Shown here: positions 34,407-42,121 of the stretch, in pieces
How the letters are laid out: the number at the start of each line of letters is the position of its first letter
Position numbering within the stretch: the stretch's first letter is position 1
NCBI GenBank assembly: GCA_965197565.1
Contig: CBDANK010000004.1
Coordinates: forward strand, 744,001-808,000
Source of the DNA: G963667675 sp965197565
Lineage (GTDB): Bacteria; Chloroflexota; Dehalococcoidia; Lucifugimonadales; UBA3495
Reading direction: 5' to 3'
Length of the DNA stretch: 64,000 nt
The notes under the pieces: generated by a model
Told to the model about the DNA's origin: nothing
What the model saw: the letters and a program-made list of their open reading frames with translations, nothing else
Database searches by the model: none
Position numbers and translations under genes: made by a program

Positions 34407-35354
34407 ATGAAAGTCGACATTCCGCGAGTTTCCCAACTGGCCTATCCCAACGTAACCGGGGCAGTGGCCTCACTTCGCTCCCGGACAAACAGTATACTGA
34501 CAGCCGACGTCCGCTTTGCCTGGAAAGCTCACCTGCTGGAATTGGCGCTCATCTTGGGGTTCTACTTCGTCTACATTGGGTCCCGCGGCCTGCTATTTTC
34601 CGACCTGAACAGCAAGGCTTTGGAGAATGCCGGACGCATCATCTCGGTGGAGAAGTGGCTGGGGATATTCTGGGAGCCGGGCTGGCAGTCTTGGGTCTTG
34701 GAGCATATTGACGGGCTGGCGCTGTTCTTCAACTGGGTCTACATCGTTACTTATTGGCCCATCATAGTCATTGTAGGACTGGCGCTGTACTTCACCAACC
34801 GGCCCAAATATTACTACTACCGCACCGTGGTGGCGATAAACCTGGTGATCGCCTTGTTGATCTTCATGGCGTTTCCGGTTACCTCCCCCTTTAACCTGCA
34901 CCACCATTTCGTCAACACCATTCAGGAATTGGGCCCTGCGTTCTACGGGGGCCAGGACATGGTGGCCTATTACAACACCAACGCGGCCATGCCCAGCCTC
35001 CATTTTAGCTGGACGGTCATCCTAGGTGTCCTTTTCGCCCAGTCGCTGAAGGGCTGGTTTAAACCGCTGGGGCTGTTGTATCCCGTGACCACCTTCTTAG
35101 CCATCACCATCACCGGAAACCATTTCATCTTGGACGCCGTTGTCGGCGGGGTATTGGCTGCGGTGTCCTTTGCGGTGATGGAACTGGGTTTCCGCCGCAC
35201 TCTATTTGGCAAGGCGACCGCTTGGGAGACGATGAAAGGTTTATTGGCCGTCAGCCAGGCTAAGTTCGCTCTATATTGGTCTAAGAATTGGGCTAGACAG
35301 TCGGCGGCCATACGCCGGTATACTCCGCAACGTCACAAAACGGCGGTTCAATGA
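34407..35354 (+). CDS. PAP2/Aur1-like membrane phosphatase (copy 2)
   Basis: This 315-residue paralogue of the preceding protein shares blocks such as FFNWVYIVTYWPII and FHFI-like helices. The central motif YNTNAAMPSLHFSW and the last motif ITGNHFILDAVVGG are intact. The first motif differs: it reads FPVTSPFNL instead of FPLAPPRMI, so the Pro-Pro-Arg that contacts phosphate is missing. Copy 2 may thus have a different substrate or be inactive. Its N-terminal extension of about 35 residues is cytosolic. It forms an operon with copy 1, with 54 bases between. Confidence 0.83.
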   Translation: MKVDIPRVSQLAYPNVTGAVASLRSRTNSILTADVRFAWKAHLLELALILGFYFVYIGSRGLLFSDLNSKALENAGRIISVEKWLGIFWEPGWQSWVLEHIDGLALFFNWVYIVTYWPIIVIVGLALYFTNRPKYYYYRTVVAINLVIALLIFMAFPVTSPFNLHHHFVNTIQELGPAFYGGQDMVAYYNTNAAMPSLHFSWTVILGVLFAQSLKGWFKPLGLLYPVTTFLAITITGNHFILDAVVGGVLAAVSFAVMELGFRRTLFGKATAWETMKGLLAVSQAKFALYWSKNWARQSAAIRRYTPQRHKTAVQ

Positions 35355-35445
35355 CCGTCAAGGGTCCGACAGAAGCAGTGTCTTAGCGGCCTGCCGCAGT
35401 ACAGTGTCCTGACAACCCAAGGCGTGAGACAGACCGGCGGCGCTT

Positions 35446-36762
35446 TTATGGGCGTCGGCCCCACATGGGGTGCCTAAAAGTGGGGGCCCGCGAGGGGTCT
35501 ATCTGCGGCGGCTCCGGCGGCCGGGAGGGCGTTTCCGGTGTGGAAGGCTCCGCCGGACGATAACGAGGGCCGAGGGTGCGTTGGGGGCTAAGGTTATTCA
35601 AGTGATGGGCCAACGCCTCCAGGCTGTTGAGATTGTGGACCGGCAGAAAGTCGTCGGCGTAGGGGAGCGCGGCCTGCATACCCCGGGTCAACGGCTGGTA
35701 ATTGGGGGATCCCAGCAGCGGGTTGAGCCAGATCAGACGGTGGCAACTACGCTGCAAGCGGGCCACTTCCCGGACCAGCAGTTCCGGTTCGCCCCGGTCC
35801 CAACCGTCGGAGATGATCAGCACTACCGAGCCTGACCTCAGCACCCGGCGCAGCCACTGGAAGTTAAAGGTCTTGAGGGCTTGGCCGATTCGAGTGCCTC
35901 CGGCCCAATCGGGCACCGCCCTGGACACCTGGTTCACTGTTTGATCGACCCCGCGGTGCTTCAGGAACCGGGTGATGCGGGTTAACCGGGTGGCGAACAG
36001 AAAGGCCTCCACGCGGTCTAAGCTGCCGGAAATGGCATGGCTGAAATGCAGCAACATGCGGGTGTAGCGCTCCATAGAGCCGCTCACGTCGCAAATCAGC
36101 ACCAATGGCCGGACCTTGTCCTTCTGCCGCCGGCGGGCTAACTCCAAGGGTTCGCCGCCGTATTTCAGGTTGTGGCGGAGGGTCCTTCGCAAGTCCAGCG
36201 CCGGGCCGTGACCGGGGACCAAGCGCCGGGTCTGCCGCCGGCCCAAGTCCCAGGACAGCTCCGAAATCATCCGGCGGGCATCGAATATTTCAGGAGGCGT
36301 AAAATCCGCGAAGTCCTTTTCCCGCAGCACTTCCCGGGCACTATAGGTCCGGGACAGGTCGACTTGAACTCCGGCTGGGTCGTCTCTCCCTCCGTCGGCG
36401 TCACTGCTGTCCCCTCCCCGCGGAGGTCCCACCTGGGGTTTGCGAAAACGCCGGTCCTCCCCCATGGACCGCAGGTCGCGGGTGGTTTGACCTGAAGCGG
36501 GCTTGCGCCAGAAGACCTGGAAGGCCTCGTCAAACAGGGGAAGGTCCTGCTTTCGGTGGACCAAGAGACACCGGGCCGCTTGGTAAAAGTCCTGCTTCCG
36601 GCCCACCGGCGCGTACTCGGTAGCGCGGACTAGGTCCAACACATTGCCTGAGCCTACGTCCAAACCCAGGTTGCGCAACACCTCCACGAACAGCATCAGG
36701 TTGTGCAGCAGATAAGCGGGACCCTGTTCCTTATCATTGGAGGAAAGGGGGTGTGCACTCAC
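35446..36762 (-). CDS. VWA domain protein, CoxE-like
   Basis: This 438-residue protein has a von Willebrand A domain of the CoxE family. The N-terminal part (1-200) is helical. Around residue 225 RPLVLICDVSGSMERYTRM gives the MIDAS motif DxSGS. Later WAGGTRIGQALKTF supplies the Thr and VVLIISDGWDRGEP the Asp of the metal site. The C-terminus is Pro-rich. CoxE-type proteins work with a MoxR/CoxD ATPase to mature metalloenzymes such as CO dehydrogenase. The GTG start overlaps the upstream moxR-like stop by one base (TAGTG), showing translational coupling. No Cox structural genes are in the window. Confidence 0.88.
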   Translation of the reverse strand: MSAHPLSSNDKEQGPAYLLHNLMLFVEVLRNLGLDVGSGNVLDLVRATEYAPVGRKQDFYQAARCLLVHRKQDLPLFDEAFQVFWRKPASGQTTRDLRSMGEDRRFRKPQVGPPRGGDSSDADGGRDDPAGVQVDLSRTYSAREVLREKDFADFTPPEIFDARRMISELSWDLGRRQTRRLVPGHGPALDLRRTLRHNLKYGGEPLELARRRQKDKVRPLVLICDVSGSMERYTRMLLHFSHAISGSLDRVEAFLFATRLTRITRFLKHRGVDQTVNQVSRAVPDWAGGTRIGQALKTFNFQWLRRVLRSGSVVLIISDGWDRGEPELLVREVARLQRSCHRLIWLNPLLGSPNYQPLTRGMQAALPYADDFLPVHNLNSLEALAHHLNNLSPQRTLGPRYRPAEPSTPETPSRPPEPPQIDPSRAPTFRHPMWGRRP

Positions 36763-37706
36763 TACGAGCCTCCGCCGCCCCGTCTGCCCCGGCCGGGAGC
36801 CCGGTTCCTGGACCGGTCCAGCATCGCCCGCACCGGCTCGCCTCGCACCAACTCTATGTCGTCCTGGTACTTGAGCATGATTCCCAGGGTATCATCGATT
36901 ACTTGAGGGTCCAGCTCTGTCTGGTTTAGCGCCAACAGAGCTGTGGTCCAGTCCAGAGTCTCGGAAATGCCTGGGACCTTGTAGAGTTCAGTCTGGCGCA
37001 GCTCCTGGATGAACCCGGTCACTTGCTCGGCCAAGCGGCGCGGCGCTTCCGGGATTTTGTTGGTAACTATCTGGAGCTCCTTTTGAAAGTCCGGGTAGTC
37101 GATCCAGAAATAGAGGCAGCGGCGTTTCAAGGCGTCGTGAATCTCTCGAGTACGGTTGGATGTAATCACCACAAGGGGCCGGTGTACCGCTTGGTATGTG
37201 CCCAGTTCGGGGATGGTTATCTGGAAGTCGGCCAGCAACTCCAAGAGGAACCCTTCGAACTCCTCGTCGGACCGGTCCAATTCGTCGATGAGCAGCACCG
37301 GCGACTTTTCCCGGCTGCTGTCAATAGCTTGGAGCAAAGGACGTTTGATTAGAAAGTTCTCGCCGAACAGGTCTGCAGCAGCGGCTTGGCGGTCCACGCT
37401 GCCGCTGGCCTCCATCAACCGGATTTCCAGGAGTTGGCGGGCGTGGTTCCACTCGTACACTGCGTGGTTAATGTCAAGCCCCTCGTAGCATTGGAGCCGG
37501 ATCAACTCGGTGTCCAGTCCGGCAGCCAAGGCCCGAGCGATCTCGGTCTTGCCGACGCCGGCCTCTCCTTCCAGGAACAGGGGCCGTTCCAACTGGAGGG
37601 CCAAGAACATGGGCACCGCCAGGCTGCGGTCGGCGACGTAGCCCTGCTGGCGCAGCAGGCTCTGGACCTGGTCAATGGAGGCGGGTGCGGCACTGGCGGT
37701 AGTCAA
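36762..37706 (-). CDS. MoxR/CoxD-like AAA+ ATPase
   Basis: The protein has about 314 residues from TTG 37706, which has a GGGAGTCC sequence at suitable spacing; the longer open frame upstream crosses a miniature element and is unlikely. Walker A is LEGEAGVGKTEIAR, Walker B PVLLIDELDRSDEEFEG and sensor I PLVVITSNRTREIHDALKRR. Together they give the MoxR family order. The C-terminal lid includes AEQVTGFIQELRQTELYKVP, typical of CoxD. The partner VWA gene follows directly. It likely chaperones assembly of a metalloenzyme encoded elsewhere. Confidence 0.9.
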   Translation of the reverse strand: MTTASAAPASIDQVQSLLRQQGYVADRSLAVPMFLALQLERPLFLEGEAGVGKTEIARALAAGLDTELIRLQCYEGLDINHAVYEWNHARQLLEIRLMEASGSVDRQAAAADLFGENFLIKRPLLQAIDSSREKSPVLLIDELDRSDEEFEGFLLELLADFQITIPELGTYQAVHRPLVVITSNRTREIHDALKRRCLYFWIDYPDFQKELQIVTNKIPEAPRRLAEQVTGFIQELRQTELYKVPGISETLDWTTALLALNQTELDPQVIDDTLGIMLKYQDDIELVRGEPVRAMLDRSRNRAPGRGRRGGGGS

Positions 37707-37785
37707 GGCAGGACTCCCATAAATCAGGTTGCTGAAGGAGGAATGGAGAAACCGTAAATGATCCTTTCCGCGGAGCCGGTCTAAG

Positions 37786-37857
37786 GAGCCTGTCTCATAA
37801 TCTCGCTGCCGGCCCCGCGTCTCCCGCAAAAGGGAGGGAGACTTTTGAGACAGGCTC
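37786..37857. mobile_element. 72-bp miniature palindromic element (MITE-like)
   Basis: The ends are perfect 12-bp inverted repeats GAGCCTGTCTCA (37786-37797) and TGAGACAGGCTC (37846-37857). Both flanks show TAAG (37782-37785 and 37858-37861), a probable 4-bp target duplication. Inside, a second stem (GTCTCCC with GGGAGAC) is present. GAGCCTGTCTCA-type ends and 4-bp TA-centred duplications recall IS5-family elements, which is inference. It separates the flavin oxidoreductase gene from the MoxR gene and could also act as a terminator. Confidence 0.72.
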
Positions 37858-37862
37858 TAAGC

Positions 37863-38894
37863 CTATGCCCCCAGGGCCGGGAAAACAGCCTCTTTGAAAG
37901 CACGGAGTTCGGAATGAGCAAATTCGTAAGTCGCGCCGGTCATCAGGTAGATGTGACCGATGCCGCTGGCCTCCAGTTCCTTAAGACGCCGGGCGCAGTA
38001 TTCGGGAGTACCGATGAGGCCGATGAAGTCGCAGAGTTGGGCCAGCAGGTCGTCGGGCAGGAAAGCGCATAGGCTCTTGGCCTTCTCCCAATCCTCGGCA
38101 TGGGGCACGTCCGGGTAAAGCTCCCACAGTTCCTTGGGCAGTTCCAGGCCCTCGGCGCCTATGCTTGTCTCCCGCAGCCACTTGGCGTGGGACTCTTCCA
38201 TGAGCCTCTGGACGCACAACGGCCGGGCCATTTCCCGAGCCTCTTGCTGGTCATCGTGGACGATGGTGGTGGCAGTCAGGATTAGCTCCACATCATCAGG
38301 GTTGCGCCCGGCCCGCTCCGCCCCCGCCGCCAAGTGTTGGCGGGCAATTTCGACAGCCGTGGGATGGAGTCCTATTTGCAACACCACGCCGTCGGCTACT
38401 TCTCCCGCCAGCTCAATAGCCCGGGGTCCGGTGGCCGAGATGTAAATTGGGACCTTTGCGGCATCGCCGTGGCGCATCCGGCTGGTGACGCCATTGAAAG
38501 AGACCTCCTGACCAGCCAGGAGTTGCTTTAGAGTCAGCACCGACTCCCGCATCTGCCGCACCGATGCCGGTCTGACTCCGATGGTCTGGACGCAGCTATA
38601 GCCCCGGCCAAGCCAGAACTCCACTCGGTGGGGAGCCAGTTCGGCGACGGTCTTGGCTGCCGAGGCCAAAACAGACACGTGCCGCGTTACTGGATTGGTC
38701 ACCGCCGAGGCCACCCGAATCCGCGAAGTAGCTTGGAGCGACAGGGCCATGCTTACGAACACGTCCCGCTCCAGCATCTGGGAATCTAGGAGGCCCACCC
38801 CATCGAAGCCCGCCTCCTCGCATTGGCGAACGAACTCCGCCACCTCGGTGACCGGCGCGCACGGCGGTACTCTGAGATCGAGTTTCAAGGCCAT
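37863..38894 (-). CDS. LLM-class F420/FMN-dependent oxidoreductase
   Basis: This luciferase-like protein has 343 residues from ATG 38894, with AAGGAG upstream; the longer frame adds an unlikely N-terminus. The visible family blocks are EAGFDGVGLLDSQMLERDVF and TSRIRVASAVTNPVTRHVSV, then ELAPHRVEFWLGRGYSCVQT and VPIYISATGPRAIELAGEVA with ADGVVL. This is the pattern of the methylenetetrahydromethanopterin-reductase-like clade, which often uses F420. The C-terminal GTPEYCARRLKELEASGI closes the barrel. It differs from the 1995-3215 protein, so two subfamilies are present. The substrate is unknown. Confidence 0.88.
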   Translation of the reverse strand: MALKLDLRVPPCAPVTEVAEFVRQCEEAGFDGVGLLDSQMLERDVFVSMALSLQATSRIRVASAVTNPVTRHVSVLASAAKTVAELAPHRVEFWLGRGYSCVQTIGVRPASVRQMRESVLTLKQLLAGQEVSFNGVTSRMRHGDAAKVPIYISATGPRAIELAGEVADGVVLQIGLHPTAVEIARQHLAAGAERAGRNPDDVELILTATTIVHDDQQEAREMARPLCVQRLMEESHAKWLRETSIGAEGLELPKELWELYPDVPHAEDWEKAKSLCAFLPDDLLAQLCDFIGLIGTPEYCARRLKELEASGIGHIYLMTGATYEFAHSELRAFKEAVFPALGA

Positions 38895-39060
38895 CTGCTC
38901 CTTGCCGGGAGAGTCTGGGCATTGTGCCCCACCAGGCCGCAAGCCTACCCGGACATCGCTTATTGTAGCTTATCACCCCGCCGGTTCACCAGCGGCCGGG
39001 CCTGCTTGCCTGAGGCTATCGTATTTTACGGATAACGCATACGGCTAAGCCCCCTTCGAT

Positions 39061-39127
39061 GTCATTATTATGAAAATAGCCTATTTTCATCCGCATACGT
39101 GGCCTTCACAAGGCCATTAGTAATTCC
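39061..39127. repeat. Double-hairpin repeat element, inverted hairpin copy
   Basis: It contains ATGAAAATAGCCTATTTTCAT and GGCCTTCACAAGGCC, the reverse complement of the hairpin half of the element at 26001-26147. Small compensatory or neutral changes in the loops leave both stems paired. The 39128-39576 stretch has other repeat parts and a gene remnant. Confidence 0.78.
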
Positions 39128-39235
39128 GAGCGCAGCACCTCCCCGACTGTTACTCCGATACGAAGTGAGGAATCTAAAGCCTATCCTAATATCCGCTTGT
39201 CTGCGTGTCCGCATAGGCAGGCAAGACTACGCCGG

Positions 39236-39358
39236 CAATACTATGTGTATACCCTGACCAATAGCGTCGGAACCCGCTGCGTCGGCGTCACCAACGGCCT
39301 GCCACGATGGAGGGACTTGCTGCTGGAATGGTACGATGACTGTGAAGAATTGCTTTAG
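39236..39358 (+). pseudogene. GIY-YIG endonuclease remnant, internally deleted
   Basis: The frame reads QYYVYTLTNSVGTRCVGVTN, matching the start of small GIY-YIG nucleases ('YYVYILTN......YVGVTNDL'). It then passes directly to GLPRWRDLLLEWYDDCEELL and TAG at 39356-39358, matching their end ('...W.DL...W'). The middle, about 40-50 residues, is missing, yet the two ends are in one frame. There is no start codon. The catalytic Arg/Glu region is lost, so it is a fossil. Confidence 0.6.
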
Positions 39359-39441
39359 ATTCCTCACTGCGTTTCGGAATGACCGGGATGGAAGCCGAGC
39401 GCAGGGCCTTTCTGTCGGGTTGGTTTCAAATACGATTGCCC
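39354..39441. repeat. Composite repeat fragment
   Basis: It starts with a TTTAGATTCCTCACTGCG segment that also occurs at 52857-52883. It then shows the tail of the double-hairpin element (CTTTCTGTCGGGTTGG to GATTGCCCC), as at 26105-26145. Confidence 0.65.
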
Positions 39442-39576
39442 CAGCCTAGCGGACGGGGCACGGTGACACGTCCTGGAGAGCCGGTCTATCGACGGCAACG
39501 GGGCAACGGTCCGGCTGTGTGGCCGCTGTTGAGCACCGGCGTGGAACCTGGACCTTGGAGCCAGCCCGGCCGCATA

Positions 39577-40224
39577 CTAGTCAATCTCCAAGCGGCGGCG
39601 AAAAAAGCATTGGACCAACCGGCGGAGCCGGACCCAATGGTCGTCCAGCTCTTCCCGCTCCTGTAACGATAGCTGGATGTAGGTCTTGTCAAACTCAGGG
39701 AAGTACCAGAGGGGGAAAACCCAGAACCCTGGGGGCTGCGCAGGAGCGGCGGGCCGGTCGGCAATGATGCCGGTGGCGCCCTGCAGTTCCCAGGAGGCCA
39801 GCAGCCACCCTTGGTCGGCAACGGCCAAGGCCTCCACCCATGCGGCTTTTCGTTGTTCGCCGCGGTAGGGCCGCATCAACTCCAACAAGCGTTCTTGGCG
39901 TCCCGTATCGTCGGCCGCCGGGCCGGCAAACCGGTGGGTGTAGCGGCTTTCCCACCCGGACCCCAACGCCGGAATCACCAGACCCCCGTCGGACGCCAAG
40001 GCTGGCATCGACCCCGCACCGGACCAATACCGGGCCTTGACCCGGGCGATGGCTTCATGAGTATCCCCGGATTCTTCCGGGGCGGCGTGAAGTCCCACTT
40101 GGCCGGGGGTCATGGGGTCAAGGGGTAGCCCTTCCAGCAGCCACCGAAGGGTGTCCTGCTTGGCGGGGTTGCTGGTGCCCAGCAGGATGGGCGTTTTGGC
40201 CGCGACCGGGGTTTGATCGCACAT
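39577..40224 (-). CDS. Ham1/RdgB-like purine NTP pyrophosphatase
   Basis: This 215-residue protein of the non-canonical purine NTP pyrophosphatase family has the N-terminal block LLGTSNPAKQDTLRWLLEG, the 'TsN..K' phosphate site. The metal and catalytic Asp lie in LASDGGLVIPALG. Later WYFPEFDKTYIQLSLQERE resembles the 'P....t.ael......SHR' end, but the SHR motif is replaced by LDDHWVRLRRLV. True members hydrolyse dITP and XTP to protect DNA. Divergence at the base-binding end suggests a different nucleotide. It is 19 bases downstream of the MFS gene, in the same direction. Confidence 0.75.
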   Translation of the reverse strand: MCDQTPVAAKTPILLGTSNPAKQDTLRWLLEGLPLDPMTPGQVGLHAAPEESGDTHEAIARVKARYWSGAGSMPALASDGGLVIPALGSGWESRYTHRFAGPAADDTGRQERLLELMRPYRGEQRKAAWVEALAVADQGWLLASWELQGATGIIADRPAAPAQPPGFWVFPLWYFPEFDKTYIQLSLQEREELDDHWVRLRRLVQCFFRRRLEID

Positions 40225-40243
40225 ACTACTCCGACAACCGTCT

Positions 40244-41680
40244 CTACCCGGCTTGCCCGGGGGCTGGGGCCGGGCTCCTGCCCGGCTCAGACCGGGCCTG
40301 CGCCGGCAGAGATTTCTCCCAGTCGGGAATCAGTACATTGGTGCTGGACGCCAAGGTGAAGATAACCGCGACTCCGGTCAGGCTGAACCCCATGGACAGA
40401 ATCAGAATAGGGGTGAAAGAGTCGGTCGCGTAGAGTATAAAGCCGGCCAAGCCCGTGGCCACGGCGTGACCTAAGAGCGCCCCCATTTCCTCTATGCCGT
40501 AGAAAGTGCCGATGGGGCCGTCGCCGAAATACTGGCGGTTCACCACCGGATAAGCCGACATCTCACCGCCGAAACCTATGCCGAACAGAACGGCGAACAA
40601 GTAGAAAGACCAAGGGTCTTGAGCCCCGAATAGGACCAACACGGTCAGGCCCTGTAAGGCTAGGGCCACGCTCATGGCTGGCTTGGCTCCCATTCGTTCC
40701 GTCACTATGGGAGTGATCAAGCGGCTCACAACGCTGAAGACGTTAATCAAGCTGAGTATTAGAGCCGCCGCCGTGAGGCTGATGCCTTGTTCCACGGCGA
40801 TGGGTATGGAGTAGATCAAGATTATGCCGTGGCCGGCGCACCCCAAGCCGTGTATGAGGGGCAGATTCCAGAATTCCTTGGTCTTCCGTATGTGTTGGTT
40901 AAACACTTTGAGCCGGAGCTTTTGCACCCACGCGCTCCACTTTACCTCTAGCGCGTCGTTGACCCGGGACCCGTAGGGCTCAATCCCTATGTCCAGGGGA
41001 CGGTTCCGGAAAAATGGCGTCATCAGCAAGATAATGCTGCCGCCCACGACGCCGATGTACAAGAAAGCCCGTTCCCATCCCACGTGTTCCAGCAAGTAAC
41101 CCACCAAGGGCGCCAGAGCCGCCGCTCCGATGCCGCCGGCGGCCCACAGTATCCCGACCGCCAGGCCCAAGCGGCGTCTGAACCATGTGCTGACTGCCGT
41201 GATCAGAGGCACAAAGGCTATGGCCTCGGTCATAGCCAAGACCACCCCGAAAACCAAAAAGAACTGCCACAGCGTGGTGATGAACCCCAGGGAGACCATG
41301 CCGATTCCGAAGAGGATTCCACAGCCTACCAGGGTTTTTCTCACACCGTAGCGGTCGCCTAGCCAACCCGCGATAGGTGAGAAAACGGCCCCTACCAGGT
41401 AATACATTGCCAGGCCGCCGCCAATGATGCCCATGCTCCAGCCGAAGCTGCCGTCCGGGTCGTTCAGCGGCGCCACCATGATTCCGGCCGCCATGCTAAT
41501 CGACTGGACCATGATCTGGGAAACGGCCAGTATGGCTACGATCAGCCAAGCGTAGTGGACCTTGCCGACGCGCCTGGTTGGATGGAACAACGCCCATAGC
41601 CAGCGGCTTACCGCAGGGGTGCTGACAAGGGCTATGAGGATGAAACCGGTGGCTAAGATCAGCAGGCCGGTGATTATCAT
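40244..41680 (-). CDS. MFS transporter
   Basis: This 478-residue major facilitator has about 12 membrane helices after an extra N-terminal hydrophobic segment. The loop motif between helices 2 and 3 reads GWLGDRYGVRKTLV, the MFS 'G...DR.GRR' signature. The corresponding second-half loop is TPIVTERMGAKPAMSV. The overall pattern matches monocarboxylate/oxalate antiporter (MCT/OxlT) types, and a central loop of about 45 residues is present. Likely an anion importer or exporter. It starts 153 bases downstream of the sulfur operon on the same strand, so it could move a sulfur-containing carboxylate, but there is no direct evidence. Confidence 0.87.
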   Translation of the reverse strand: MIITGLLILATGFILIALVSTPAVSRWLWALFHPTRRVGKVHYAWLIVAILAVSQIMVQSISMAAGIMVAPLNDPDGSFGWSMGIIGGGLAMYYLVGAVFSPIAGWLGDRYGVRKTLVGCGILFGIGMVSLGFITTLWQFFLVFGVVLAMTEAIAFVPLITAVSTWFRRRLGLAVGILWAAGGIGAAALAPLVGYLLEHVGWERAFLYIGVVGGSIILLMTPFFRNRPLDIGIEPYGSRVNDALEVKWSAWVQKLRLKVFNQHIRKTKEFWNLPLIHGLGCAGHGIILIYSIPIAVEQGISLTAAALILSLINVFSVVSRLITPIVTERMGAKPAMSVALALQGLTVLVLFGAQDPWSFYLFAVLFGIGFGGEMSAYPVVNRQYFGDGPIGTFYGIEEMGALLGHAVATGLAGFILYATDSFTPILILSMGFSLTGVAVIFTLASSTNVLIPDWEKSLPAQARSEPGRSPAPAPGQAG

Positions 41681-41833
41681 GAAGTGAACGCCATTATCTA
41701 CGGACCTGCTTCAAATTGCCGCCGGTCTAATGTCTTTGATTCGAAGACGGCCGCGCCATAACGCCTGTCTTTCCGGTTGGCCTGCCCGGTTATATAGGAC
41801 GGGCGCGAAGGTGAAATCTATCCAGGCAGCCTT

Positions 41834-42121
41834 CTAATGCAGTGGACACACTTTTATGAACGCCGTTTGCCACCAACTCTCGTCTCCATCGCCGCCGTCT
41901 TCACCCGCGTCATCAGCGGCAAGAGCGGCCGACTGGGCGGAGTCGAGGGTGGAAGCGTCGAGGTTGGCGCCGCTGTTGACGAAGCCAAAGCTCAGGGTTC
42001 TATCCTGGCTGCCGGCTTTAGCTGACGACGCAGCCCAAGCCCCAAAGAATATGACCAAAAAGACCGTCGCTGCCACCACCACAAAAAAGGCGATAGGAAC
42101 GGGAAGACGTCTGATCCTCAC
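41834..42121 (-). CDS. Small secreted/anchored protein coupled to sulfite oxidase
   Basis: This 95-residue protein begins with basic MRIRRLPVP and a long hydrophobic stretch IAFFVVVAATVFLVIFFGAW with an AKA site near residue 36. It is exported or membrane-anchored. The mature part is small and Asp/Ala-rich (ADDAGEDGGDGDESWWQ) and ends VCPLH. I do not recognise a family. Its GTG start (42121) immediately follows the stop of the sulfite oxidase gene with no spacer, so the two are translationally coupled. It could be a localisation or electron-transfer partner. The single terminal Cys-His is not a heme motif. Confidence 0.6.
   Translation of the reverse strand: MRIRRLPVPIAFFVVVAATVFLVIFFGAWAASSAKAGSQDRTLSFGFVNSGANLDASTLDSAQSAALAADDAGEDGGDGDESWWQTAFIKVCPLH

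Noticed and set aside
37706..37829. Longer N-terminus of the MoxR-like ATPase
   Set aside because: The extension would read through part of the miniature element and has no binding site; TTG 37706 does.
41834..42121. Heme-binding site in the small exported protein (terminal CPLH)
   Set aside because: A c-type heme needs CxxCH; only one Cys is present.
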